41,276 nt of DNA from an uncultured Lamprocystis sp. (GTDB lineage Bacteria; Pseudomonadota; Gammaproteobacteria; Chromatiales; Chromatiaceae): assembly GCF_903933125.1 (NCBI RefSeq), contig NZ_CAIZIZ010000333.1:1-41276 (forward strand), given 5' to 3'. The position numbers and the translations under genes are program-made. The notes beneath the pieces are model-generated. The model saw only the letters and a list, made by a program, of their open reading frames with translations. It was not told where the DNA came from and searched no databases. Position 1 is the first letter of the stretch, and every line of letters starts with the position of its first letter. This document shows, piece after piece, positions 1-8,991 of the stretch.

Positions 1-126
1 CACACCGGACCGTTACCAGTCCCGCATGTGCTCCTAGGCTACGACGGGAGAAACCGTCGGTTCTATCAGGCCGCCTCCTAGCGACTTCTTGTAGAACATT
101 CACTTACGCGACTTCGTGTCGCACAA

Positions 127-450
127 CGATGATCAAGGCCGCAGTTCACCAGCGAGGCGTTCACGCGGGTCCTCTTGGACGCTGGCATCGCCATCAGCAT
201 GGACGGGCGGGGTCGGGCGCTGGACAACATCTTCGTCGAGCGCCCGTGGCGCACCGTGAAGTACGAAGACGTGTACGTCAAGGGCTATGCCAGCCTGCCC
301 GAGTTGCTGCTTGGGCTGGCTGCGTATTTCGTCTTCTACAACGGGGAGCGTCCGCACCAATCCTTGGGCTACCGCACGCCCGAAGAGGTGCATCGATCAG
401 GGATTGGCGGTGGGGCCTGCATCGTCGATCGGTTCGGCGACCGACCCGCG
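127..450 (+). pseudogene. IS3-family transposase (OrfB) C-terminal remnant
   Basis: This is the end of the integrase (rve) catalytic domain of an IS3-type transposase. The frame from about 151 reads through motifs typical of the family, including ISMDGRGRALDN, a WRTVKYEDVY stretch, YNGERPHQSLGYRTPEEVH and a closing IVDRFG near 437. Just upstream, the expected DQGSQFTSE motif is present but split: DQG at 130-138 is in a different frame from the QFTSEAF segment, which implies a 1-nt deletion near 139-142. No recognisable catalytic residues lie further 5', so the copy is truncated and non-functional. The open frame continues to 735, but the sequence after about 450 shows no transposase character. 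It marks an old insertion at the left edge of the capsule locus. Confidence 0.75.
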
Positions 451-500
451 CCCGCTGCCGCAGCACCGACGCGGGCGGCGGCCGAGTGCTGGCGGACTCC

Positions 501-612
501 GTGTGGACACAGCGTGAATGTCGCAGTAGCGACCGTGTGGACAAGCCGGGGACAACGCGCTGCGGGCGCGTTGTCCCCACCTTGCCCACACGCATTCACC
601 CTTTGCCCACAC
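501..612. repeat. Large nested palindrome downstream of IS3 remnant
   Basis: A strong hairpin spans 535-591. GTGTGGACAAG (535-545) pairs with CTTGCCCACAC (581-591), and inside it GGGGACAACGCGC (548-560) pairs with GCGCGTTGTCCCC (566-578). The motif GTGTGGAC recurs at 501-508 and its partner GCCCACAC at 605-612, together with GTGAATG (514-520) and CATTCAC (593-599), so a second, looser arm surrounds the first. It could be an IS terminus, a transcription stop for the IS remnant, or a REP-type element. There is no clear T-tract, so terminator use is unproven. Confidence 0.6.
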
Positions 613-699
613 TGCGCCGCACGATCGCCGGGGATAACCGAGGATGCCTGCGGCGCAACAGCAACAGATTTTTTTCTTAATCGCTGCGCGGATGCCGTC

Positions 700-822
700 T
701 TAAACCACGCCCAGTGCGAGAAACGTAATTTGTAGGTGCGGCTTTAGCCGCACGCTTGGCCGGTGCGGTTGACACCGCACCGATGCCAAAATTACGCATC
801 CCGTCCTGGGCGCGGTTTAACG
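700..822. repeat. REP/MITE-like element with two internal hairpins
   Basis: The ends form an imperfect inverted repeat: the left arm, 701-731 (TTAAACCACGCCCAG...ACGTAATTT), matches the reverse complement of the right arm, 790-821 (AAATTACGC...CTGGGCGCGGTTTAA). Inside are two independent hairpins, GTGCGGC-TTTA-GCCGCAC at 737-754 and GGTGCGG-TTGACA-CCGCACC at 761-780. No coding frame is present. The architecture (terminal repeats around REP-like hairpins) suggests a small non-autonomous mobile element. A GTGCGACTGCAGTCGCAC hairpin at 33781-33798 is a related type of motif elsewhere in the window. Confidence 0.55.
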
Positions 823-951
823 ATCGCTCCCCCGTCGGTGGGACAGCGCCAAACCGCTGCGATGAACGTGGGCACGATAGCTTAAATTCGGGGGAAAACT
901 GTCCTGGACGCAGTGCTGATGCTCGGATGCTCGCCTTTGGGCAGCGATTTC

Positions 952-1018
952 TGGTAATATCCAGTATAGTTGGTTGCCGTAGCTGTGATTCTAGAGTTGA
1001 GTTTCGGCGGTACAGCGT
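952..1018 (+). promoter_or_regulatory. Divergent JUMPstart/ops-like leader element with possible promoter
   Basis: GTAGCTGT at 979-986 followed by GGCGGTACAGCGT at 1006-1018 resembles the two halves of the JUMPstart element (GGTAGCTGT ... GGCGGTAGCGT). That element lies in leaders of capsule and O-antigen operons and contains the ops site that recruits the antiterminator RfaH. Differences: the two halves are about 10 nt further apart than usual, and the ops core has C for G at its eighth base. A weak extended -10 (TGGTAATAT, 952-960) lies just upstream, with no good -35. The element is 240 nt before the PKS start and points into the locus, as expected for a 26-kb operon needing antitermination. 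The rest of 823-1260 holds no gene that I can support. Confidence 0.35.
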
Positions 1019-1260
1019 AAAAAATGGCAGAACAACAACGATGACATGGCAAATGCTAGATTTTTTCAGGGTTTTTTCAAGGCTAAGCAACTTGAATCGT
1101 AATGAGGTAGAGCGTTTGTGATGCTGCTTGACTTCCTGGCCGGCGTTTGTTCCTGAAGCTACAACATCTGGTTTATCCCGCGAATAGCCCGTCAAATTGA
1201 CCCGCGCAGACTTGCCTTAAGACTTGATCGTGTGCCGTCATTACGGAAGCGAGTACCTGA

Positions 1261-4200
1261 ATGGACCACACAACGTTGCATATCGTGTCGAGTTCTACCC
1301 TTCCACGCCTGGCCATCGTCGGTTGTGCGTTCCGGTTTCCCGGCGCGCGCGACCGCGCCGCGTTGTGGGATGCTCTGATCTCCGGCCGGGATCTCGTCAG
1401 CCGGGTCGCACCGGAGCGCTTTGCCCAAGCGGCCTTTGAGCACCCGCGGAAATCGGAACCCGGCACCAGCTATACCTTCGCTGCCGGGTCGCTGGGCGAG
1501 GTCGCGGGGTTCGACGCCGAGTTTTTTGGTATCTCCCCGCGTGAAGCGATCCAGATGGACCCCCAACAGCGGCTCCTGCTTGAACTGGCGTGGGAGACCT
1601 GTGAGGACGCCGGGCTGCCCCCATCGCGGCTGCGCGGCAGTCGGTGTGGGGTCTTCCTTGGCATCTCAGGAGTCGACTACAGCTATCGGCTCGCCGATGA
1701 CCTCGGGTCGATCGACGCGACCACCATGACCGGCAATACGGCCAGCGTTGCCGCCAATCGCTTGTCTTACTATTTTGATTTACACGGTCCGAGCATGGCG
1801 ATTGATACCGCCTGCTCGTCGGCCTTGGTGGCCTTTCATCAAGCGTGCCGCTCGGTCCTGAGCGGCGAATCGAGTGCGGCACTCACCGGTGCCATGGTTT
1901 TGCATCTGCATCCCTTTGCTTTCATCGGTTTCTCCAAGGCGTCGATGTTATCGCGCCGCGGGTTTTGTAACCCCTTTGGGGCGGAAGGGGACGGTTATGT
2001 ACGTTCCGAGGGTGGCGGCCTCCTCCTGATTAAACGGCTCACTGACGCGGTGGCTGATGGCGATCGGATCCTGGCGGTGGTGCTCGATTCGGCGCTCAAC
2101 ACCGATGGCCGTAAGCAGGGATTGACCATCCCCAGTCATCAGGTCCAGTCCGCGCTCCTGCGCGAGGTCTACGGACGCTGTGGGATTCGGCCGGATGAGA
2201 TTGACTACATCGAGGCCCACGGTACCGGGACCGTGGTCGGAGATCCACTCGAAGCGCGGGCTTTGGGGGATGCGCTGGGCCGACGGCGTGCGCCGGGGCG
2301 GCCGCTGCTGATCGGTTCGGTGAAGAGTAATCTGGGGCATCTGGAGGTTGCCTCGGGTCTGGCCGGACTGGTCAAGGCGATGCTGTGTCTGGAGCATCGC
2401 GAGATTCCGCCGACCATCCACCTCGATACACTCAACCCGAACATCGACTTCGTTGGCTGGAACCTGCGGCCCGTCGTTGATCCCACACCGTTAGATCCCG
2501 AACGTCAGTTGGTTGTCGGCGTTAGCTCCTTTGGTTTCGGCGGGGCCAATGCGCACGTCATACTCGGGAGTCCGGACCTTGGGCCGCGACCCGCACCGGC
2601 GGTTCCCGCGACCGTGATCCCGCCGTTGGTGCTCTCCGCGCGCAGCCCCGCGGCACTGGAGTGTCTGGCCCGCGCCATGGCAACGCGGGTGGCAATGTGC
2701 GCGGATCAGGAGTTTTACGACATCGCCGCGGCCGCGGCCTTTCGCCGCGACGCCCTGCCGTATCGCCTGGCGGTGTTCGCCGCCGATCGCGCAGGACAGG
2801 CGGCGGCCCTGACGCGCTTTGCCGCTGGTGAAACGACGGCCGACCTAACGACGGGTCAGTGGCTGGCCGCAGCGGTCGGACCGGTGTTCGTCTACGCCGG
2901 CAACGGCGCGCAATGGGTTGGCATGGGGCAGGCATTACTCACGGAGGACGCTGCGTTCCGGGCGGCGGTCGCGGCGGTGGATGCCCTGTTCACGTTGCGT
3001 GGGGGATTCTCGATCCTGGCCGCACTCGCGGCACCGGCGGATGCGGAACGTCTGGCGGCGACCGAGGTCGCGCAACCATTGCTGTTCGCTATTCAGGTCG
3101 GGCTGACCCGCATGCTGGCCGAGCGCGGCGTTCACCCGACCGCAGTGGTCGGTCACAGTGTCGGCGAGGTCGCCGCTGCCTGGGCGTGTGGGGCCTTGAG
3201 TCTTGAGCAGGCGGTCGCGGTGATTCATGAGCGCAGTGTGCATCAGGCGCGGACACGAGGTGCTGGTCAGATGACGGCTGCCGCGTTGGACGAGGCGGCA
3301 GCGCACGCATTGGTCGAGGCGCTGGGGCTCACTGACTGTTTGTGGGTGGCGGGAATCAACAGTGCGGGTTCCGTGACGCTCGCCGGGACTCAGGACGCTC
3401 TCGCCGTCTGCGAGCATGACCTGAGTGCCCGTTCGATCTGGTTTCATCGGCTTGACTTGGACTATGCTTTCCATAGTCCCGTCATGGATCCGCTGCACGA
3501 CGACTTGCTGGCGGCCTTGGCGCAACTCACCCCAGGTGCCGGGACCATCCCGTTCCACTCCACCGTGACCGGGTCCGTGCTGGCCGGTACCGGTCTGGAT
3601 GCTGACTATTGGTGGCGCAATGTGCGGGAGCCGGTGCGCTTCGGCCAAGCCGTCGCGGGGCTGCTCGAAGCCGGCTTCAACTGTTTCGTCGAAATCGGTC
3701 CCGCCCCCATCCTGCGCGGATACTTGAATGAGTCGGTGCGGCGGGCGGCGACGGCAGCGGTGATTCTGCCGACCCTGTCGCGAGAGGCGGGAGGGCGTGC
3801 ACAGATCAACCGCTGCTTCCATCAATTGCTCTTGAGCGGGGTCGACTACGACTGGATGCGTCTGTTCCCACGGCCGGCGCGTTTCGTCGATCTTCCTCAT
3901 TACCCATGGCAGCATGAGCGTTTCTGGCTGGAGGAGGGTGCCGATGCGCTGGGGCTGCTGGCGCGCCACAAGGTGCACCCACTGCTGGGTTATCGCATGG
4001 CGCAGGCGCCGCTTCAGTGGGAGAATGTGCTTGATACCACGCTTTATCCTCACTTGGCCGATCATGCGGTGGGCGATGCGGTCGTCTTTCCGGCAGCCGG
4101 TTTTGCCGAGATGGCCTTGGCCGCCGCCTTCCAGTGGCACCCGGAGCGGTTGACTGACATCGCGGGTTTGGAGATCGTCGCCCCACTATTGCTAGAACAC

Positions 4201-7200
4201 GCCAGCTCGAAGTGCGTGCGGCTCGCCATAGATGCGAGTGATGGGTGCTTTACAATTCGCAGTCGCGCAAGAAACGATCCTGGCCCGTGGTTGCTTCACG
4301 CCACTGGGCAGATCGCGGAGGCCGCCGGCACCGATCCGGTCATGCCGCTGGGTCAGGTTCCGGTCGGCGCTCCAGACGTAGACGCCGATCTGCATTATCA
4401 GTGCACACGGGCGGTGGGGCTGGATTACGGACCGGCGTTCCGTGCGGTCGCCGGCGTGTGGATCAGCGGGGAACGAGCGCTAGCGACGCTCGTGACTCCG
4501 GAGGTGATCAGGCCGGAGTTGATGCAGGCCCGTCTGCATCCTGCCTATCTCGACGGCGCGCTCCAATTGCTGGCTGATCTGCTGGCCCCGCGGTCACAGC
4601 CGAGCACCGCGCGCGCCTATATTCCGATCCGTATTGAACGTTTGCGGCTAGCCCAGGCCGGCGTCGCGGTGGAATTGGTTGAAGCGCAGTTGAAGCGTAT
4701 CGGTAAGCGCGCGCTACTGGCCGATTTTCGTCTTTACGATGCGGTAGGCAGCCTTGTCGCCGAAGTGAGCGGGGCGCGTTTTCGTGCCGTGCAACTCAAG
4801 CGTTTGGCGACTGAGCATGTGCGGCAGGTAACAACCGTCGCGATCCCGCGTCCACGTCCGGCGGATACGGCTCACTCGGTGGTGGTGGCGGTAAGCACGC
4901 TCGCGGGGCTGGCGGCCGCGCGCTGGGGTGAGCCCGAGCGAATGGTCTGGCGCGGTCGTTACCTCGGCGAGGCCGAGCCCTTGCTGGACGCTTTGTGCGC
5001 GGCGTTTGCCCAGCGTGCCTTGCGGACCCTGGACCCGCGCGGGGCTTGGATCGATCCCGATCGGTTGTTGGCGTCCGGCGCGATCCCCACGTCGAATGAA
5101 TCGTTGTTGCGCTGCCTGTTGCAGATGCTGACGGACGACGGTGTCCTGGAGCGGGTCGAGGGGCATTGGTTATGGCGGGACGATTCCATACTGCCTGATC
5201 CCGAAGATATTTGGATCAGTCTGATGGGTGACTATCCTGATCAAGCTGGGTTGATCGGCCTGGTGGGGCGCGCGGGTCTCAGGTTGCCGGAGATTCTCGC
5301 CGGGTCGATGAGTCCGGCGCTGGTGTTGGCCGGCGACGCTGACCTCGCCGCACTTGGGCCGTTCGGGACTGAACCCGGCCTGAAGCAGCGCCTGGCGGGG
5401 ACGATTGCGGATCTCATCGGCGAGATCGCGGTGCGGTTGCCGTTCGGCCGTCGTCCGCGGGTCATCGAGTTGATTGGCGCCGTGCCGGATGCAGTCTGCA
5501 TCGCCGCGTTGCTCGATGCGTCTCACGCCGATCTGGTGGTGGTCGCCCAGACGCCGGAGCGCGGCGCGGAACTCGCGGCCTTGCTGCTCCATCGCCCTGC
5601 CGTACGCACCTTGGTCATCGATCCGGCGGAGCCCGGGGCGGCGCGGGCGGACTTGGGCGGCTGGTTCGACTTGGTCATTCTTGGCAGCGGTTTGGCTGGT
5701 GGTGCTCCCGTCGACTTGCTGACGCGGTCGCGGTCGCTCATTGCTCAGGGCGGTCTCTTGGTCGTTTGTGAGCAATATCCGACCCGCGCTCATGACGTGA
5801 GTTTCGGTTTGCATCCGGAATGGTGGTCCAAGACTCACCGCTCGCGTTTGCGAACACCGGAGAGTTGGCAGGCGTTACTCGCCCGCAACGGCTTTCCGGA
5901 TGCCGCGATCATTCCCGACACCCCTGACGCCATCTCCGGCCACTACCTGGTGTTGGCGACGCCGGATGGCGCGGCGCGAGCGATGGCCGCAGACCCGTGC
6001 GGCGATGCCCAGTCGCTCGGACCCTGGTGCATCATGGTCGACACCACGCCCTATGCGGTGGTGCTTGGGCAGACGCTGGCGGGCGTGCTGGCCGCGCGCG
6101 GCGATGACGTTTTGTGCATCGTTGCGGGTGACGGCGATAGCGGATCGGCAGCGGGCAACGCATCGATTGCGCTGCCGCTGGCCGATAGTGACGCCTGGCA
6201 GCGCTTACTCGTCGATCTGGGGTCTCACCAAGCGGCGCCGCGGGCGATCATCCACTTGGCCGGGCTGGATGTTCAGCCGGCGCGCGATGCTTCAGACTGC
6301 TTGGTGCGCCAGGAGCGAAGAGCGGCAGCGCTGCTTGCCTCGTTGCAAGGCTGTATCGCGGCTGGACAGACGCCGGACTATTATGTGATCACCGCGGGGG
6401 CCGGGGTCGGATTGCTGGACGCCGGGTGGTCGGGTCCGCGGGGTGGCGGCAGCGTCCAGGATGCCCCGCTGTGGGGATTGGCGCGGGTCGCCATGAATGA
6501 ATGCCCAGGGCAGCGGGTGCGCTGGATCGACTTGGCAGAGTCACTGGCGCCGCCCCAGGCTGCCGATCTGCTGGCCGCGGAACTGCTGGCACCGGACGCC
6601 GAGGATGAGGTGATCTTGCTGTCGACCGCCCGTTATGTGCCGCGGCTCCGGGTCTTGGGGCCGGCATTGCCGGGCCGTGATGCGCCGACACCCTCCCGAC
6701 GGCGTGTCTATCTGGACTTTGGCTCACCAGGGCCGCTCCGGAACCTTGCCTGGCAAGAGGGTGACGTTGCGGTCCCTGCGCCCGATGAGGTGGAGATTGC
6801 CGTGCGGGCAGTCGGTCTGAACTTCCGCGACGTGATGTACGCGATGGGACTCCTGCCCGATGAGGCGCTGGAAAGCGGTTTTTCCGGTCAGACGTTGGGT
6901 ATGGAGCTTGCCGGGGTGGTCACTGCCGTCGGCGACGTCGTCACTGAGATCCGCGTCGGCGACGAGGTCATCGCTTTTGCCCCAGCCGCCTTCGCCAACC
7001 GCGTGATCACGCGTGCCGCCGTCGTGGTCGCCAAGCCGAAGGACTGGTCGTTCGCCGCGGCGGCGACCGTACCGACGGCCTTTTTCACCGCGTTTTACGC
7101 CATTGCTGAATTGGCGCAGTTGCAAGAGGGCGAACGCATATTGATTCATGGCGCCGCGGGCGGAGTGGGTCTCGCCGCCTTGCAGATCGCCAAGATGCGG

Positions 7201-8991
7201 GGGGCGGAGATCTTCGCTACCGCTGGTACGCCGGAGAAGCGTGATCTTGTCCGAATGCTCGGTGCCGACCATGTCTTCGACTCGCGTTCGTTAGCATTCG
7301 CGGATGATGTCCTGGCGATCACTGGCGGGGTCGGCGTCGACTGTGTCCTCAATTCACTCTCGGGTGAGGCAATCAGACGCAACCTGAGCGTCCTGCGCCC
7401 ATTCGGTCGCTTTCTTGAACTCGGTAAGCGGGATTTTTACGAGAACACCCAGATCGGCCTGCGTCCGTTCCGCAACAACATCACTTATTTCGGCGTTGAT
7501 GTCGATCAGTTGATGAGCGAGCGACCGCTGCTTGCTCGGCGCCTGTTCTTGGATTTAATGTCGCTGTTCAGGCACGGATTGCTCAAGCCGCTGCCTTACC
7601 GCGCTTTTGACGCTGCCGAAGTGGTCGATGCCTTTCGTTACATGCAGCACTCCCGCCAGATCGGCAAGGTGGTCGTTACCTTTGCGACCGATTTCGCACC
7701 AGTGTCTAAGCCAGCATGGGCCACGGAACCACTCCGGCTCTGCGCGGACGCGTCTTATCTGGTCACTGGCGGGTTGAGCGGATTCGGTCTGCGGACCGCT
7801 CGCTGGCTGGTTGCCAAGGGGGCGCGATCCTTAGTCTTGTTGAGTCGACGCGGTGAGTTCGGCGAGGACGCTCCAGACGAGGCGCTTGCCGAACTGCGTG
7901 CGGCCGGGGTCCGGGTGCATGCCCCCGTCTGTGATGTCACCAACCGGTTCGCGCTCGCCGCGATTATCGAGCAGGTGGCGGCGGAATTGCCGCCGTTGCG
8001 CGGGATCATCCATGCGGCGATGGTGATCGACGATGGGCTGTTACGAACTCAGGACGTTGCGCGGTTGCACCGCGTCCTGGCACCCAAAGTACTGGGCGCC
8101 CTGCACCTCGATGCTTTGACCCGCGATCAGTCGCTGGACTTTTTTGTGCTCTGTTCCTCCGCGACAACCCTATTCGGCAATCCGGGGCAGGGCAGCTACG
8201 TGGCGGCCAATATGACGTTGGAGGCGCTGGCCGCAGAGCGTCGGGCACACGGATTGGCAGCCACCTGTATCAGCTTCGGACCGATTGCTGACGTCGGTTA
8301 TCTGGCGAGCAACCCCGAACTTCGCGAGACGCTGGTCGCGCGGATGGGTGGCGCGCCGCTGCAGGCGGACGAGGCGCTGGTCATCCTCGAACAGATGCTG
8401 GTTTCCAACACCTCGAATCTTGGTGTTCTCGATCTCGCTTGGGGGGTGATGGCGCGCCTGTTGCCGTCGGCCGCGGCACCGAAGTTTCTGGAGCTTGCCG
8501 CCGCTGGTGCGGATACGGCCGGCACTGCCGAAGGCGACGAGGATCTGCGTCGCCAGCTCGATGCACTGGACTTGGGAGCGCTGCGCGATGCGGTCGCCGA
8601 CATCCTCCGGCAGGAATTATGCGAGATCTTGCGGTTAGCACCGGAAAAGATCGACAGTAATCAGTCGCTCTACGACTTGGGCATGGACTCCTTGATGGGT
8701 GTCGAACTGATCACCGCATTGGATGCCCGCTTAGGACTGACCCTGCCGTTGCTGGCGATCAGCGAGGGACCGACGATCGCGCGTCTGACCGAACGAATCG
8801 TTCATGCGTTGCGCCCGTTGGATACGAGTGAAGCCGAATCGGATACCCCCGCTGATTTCACCCGGCAAGTACAGCAATTGGCTGAACAACACGGTGATTC
8901 CCTGGCACCCGAGTTTGTTCAAACGCTGTCGGTGGAGGTCGGGGCGTCCGTCCAGGCAGGGACTCTGTCATTGACGAGAGATGCTGGATAA
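1261..8991 (+). CDS. Iterative reducing type I polyketide synthase (RkpA/WcbR-like, capsule lipid)
   Basis: This 2576-residue multidomain synthase should build a reduced acyl chain on its own carrier domain. Domain order: ketosynthase about 13-437 (Cys185 in DTACSSA, His320, His360); acyltransferase about 535-835 (Ser633 in GHSVGE; YAFHS at 735-739, more like malonyl- than methylmalonyl-specific enzymes); dehydratase about 900-1190 (His935, Pro944, Asp1098 in HPAYLDGALQ); a degenerate methyltransferase-like region about 1380-1560 with no glycine-rich SAM motif; a structural ketoreductase-like region about 1585-1790; enoylreductase about 1820-2140 (HGAAGGVG); ketoreductase about 2160-2345 (GGLSGFG, Tyr2313); ACP about 2440-2515 (Ser2477 in LGMDSL). 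There is no thioesterase, so release must come from another protein. The start ATG has GGAAG 11 nt upstream. The stop overlaps the oxoamine synthase start by one base (TAATG). The closest functional relatives recalled are RkpA and WcbR of capsule loci. Confidence 0.93.
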   Translation: MDHTTLHIVSSSTLPRLAIVGCAFRFPGARDRAALWDALISGRDLVSRVAPERFAQAAFEHPRKSEPGTSYTFAAGSLGEVAGFDAEFFGISPREAIQMDPQQRLLLELAWETCEDAGLPPSRLRGSRCGVFLGISGVDYSYRLADDLGSIDATTMTGNTASVAANRLSYYFDLHGPSMAIDTACSSALVAFHQACRSVLSGESSAALTGAMVLHLHPFAFIGFSKASMLSRRGFCNPFGAEGDGYVRSEGGGLLLIKRLTDAVADGDRILAVVLDSALNTDGRKQGLTIPSHQVQSALLREVYGRCGIRPDEIDYIEAHGTGTVVGDPLEARALGDALGRRRAPGRPLLIGSVKSNLGHLEVASGLAGLVKAMLCLEHREIPPTIHLDTLNPNIDFVGWNLRPVVDPTPLDPERQLVVGVSSFGFGGANAHVILGSPDLGPRPAPAVPATVIPPLVLSARSPAALECLARAMATRVAMCADQEFYDIAAAAAFRRDALPYRLAVFAADRAGQAAALTRFAAGETTADLTTGQWLAAAVGPVFVYAGNGAQWVGMGQALLTEDAAFRAAVAAVDALFTLRGGFSILAALAAPADAERLAATEVAQPLLFAIQVGLTRMLAERGVHPTAVVGHSVGEVAAAWACGALSLEQAVAVIHERSVHQARTRGAGQMTAAALDEAAAHALVEALGLTDCLWVAGINSAGSVTLAGTQDALAVCEHDLSARSIWFHRLDLDYAFHSPVMDPLHDDLLAALAQLTPGAGTIPFHSTVTGSVLAGTGLDADYWWRNVREPVRFGQAVAGLLEAGFNCFVEIGPAPILRGYLNESVRRAATAAVILPTLSREAGGRAQINRCFHQLLLSGVDYDWMRLFPRPARFVDLPHYPWQHERFWLEEGADALGLLARHKVHPLLGYRMAQAPLQWENVLDTTLYPHLADHAVGDAVVFPAAGFAEMALAAAFQWHPERLTDIAGLEIVAPLLLEHASSKCVRLAIDASDGCFTIRSRARNDPGPWLLHATGQIAEAAGTDPVMPLGQVPVGAPDVDADLHYQCTRAVGLDYGPAFRAVAGVWISGERALATLVTPEVIRPELMQARLHPAYLDGALQLLADLLAPRSQPSTARAYIPIRIERLRLAQAGVAVELVEAQLKRIGKRALLADFRLYDAVGSLVAEVSGARFRAVQLKRLATEHVRQVTTVAIPRPRPADTAHSVVVAVSTLAGLAAARWGEPERMVWRGRYLGEAEPLLDALCAAFAQRALRTLDPRGAWIDPDRLLASGAIPTSNESLLRCLLQMLTDDGVLERVEGHWLWRDDSILPDPEDIWISLMGDYPDQAGLIGLVGRAGLRLPEILAGSMSPALVLAGDADLAALGPFGTEPGLKQRLAGTIADLIGEIAVRLPFGRRPRVIELIGAVPDAVCIAALLDASHADLVVVAQTPERGAELAALLLHRPAVRTLVIDPAEPGAARADLGGWFDLVILGSGLAGGAPVDLLTRSRSLIAQGGLLVVCEQYPTRAHDVSFGLHPEWWSKTHRSRLRTPESWQALLARNGFPDAAIIPDTPDAISGHYLVLATPDGAARAMAADPCGDAQSLGPWCIMVDTTPYAVVLGQTLAGVLAARGDDVLCIVAGDGDSGSAAGNASIALPLADSDAWQRLLVDLGSHQAAPRAIIHLAGLDVQPARDASDCLVRQERRAAALLASLQGCIAAGQTPDYYVITAGAGVGLLDAGWSGPRGGGSVQDAPLWGLARVAMNECPGQRVRWIDLAESLAPPQAADLLAAELLAPDAEDEVILLSTARYVPRLRVLGPALPGRDAPTPSRRRVYLDFGSPGPLRNLAWQEGDVAVPAPDEVEIAVRAVGLNFRDVMYAMGLLPDEALESGFSGQTLGMELAGVVTAVGDVVTEIRVGDEVIAFAPAAFANRVITRAAVVVAKPKDWSFAAAATVPTAFFTAFYAIAELAQLQEGERILIHGAAGGVGLAALQIAKMRGAEIFATAGTPEKRDLVRMLGADHVFDSRSLAFADDVLAITGGVGVDCVLNSLSGEAIRRNLSVLRPFGRFLELGKRDFYENTQIGLRPFRNNITYFGVDVDQLMSERPLLARRLFLDLMSLFRHGLLKPLPYRAFDAAEVVDAFRYMQHSRQIGKVVVTFATDFAPVSKPAWATEPLRLCADASYLVTGGLSGFGLRTARWLVAKGARSLVLLSRRGEFGEDAPDEALAELRAAGVRVHAPVCDVTNRFALAAIIEQVAAELPPLRGIIHAAMVIDDGLLRTQDVARLHRVLAPKVLGALHLDALTRDQSLDFFVLCSSATTLFGNPGQGSYVAANMTLEALAAERRAHGLAATCISFGPIADVGYLASNPELRETLVARMGGAPLQADEALVILEQMLVSNTSNLGVLDLAWGVMARLLPSAAAPKFLELAAAGADTAGTAEGDEDLRRQLDALDLGALRDAVADILRQELCEILRLAPEKIDSNQSLYDLGMDSLMGVELITALDARLGLTLPLLAISEGPTIARLTERIVHALRPLDTSEAESDTPADFTRQVQQLAEQHGDSLAPEFVQTLSVEVGASVQAGTLSLTRDAG

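Noticed and set aside
450-735. C-terminal extension of the IS3 transposase frame
   Set aside because: The sequence after IVDRFG is made of palindromic DNA and has no transposase similarity.
2935-4140. 401-residue open frame on the - strand inside the PKS gene
   Set aside because: It is antisense to intact AT and DH domains, has no family motif, and is explained by high GC content leaving the opposite strand open.
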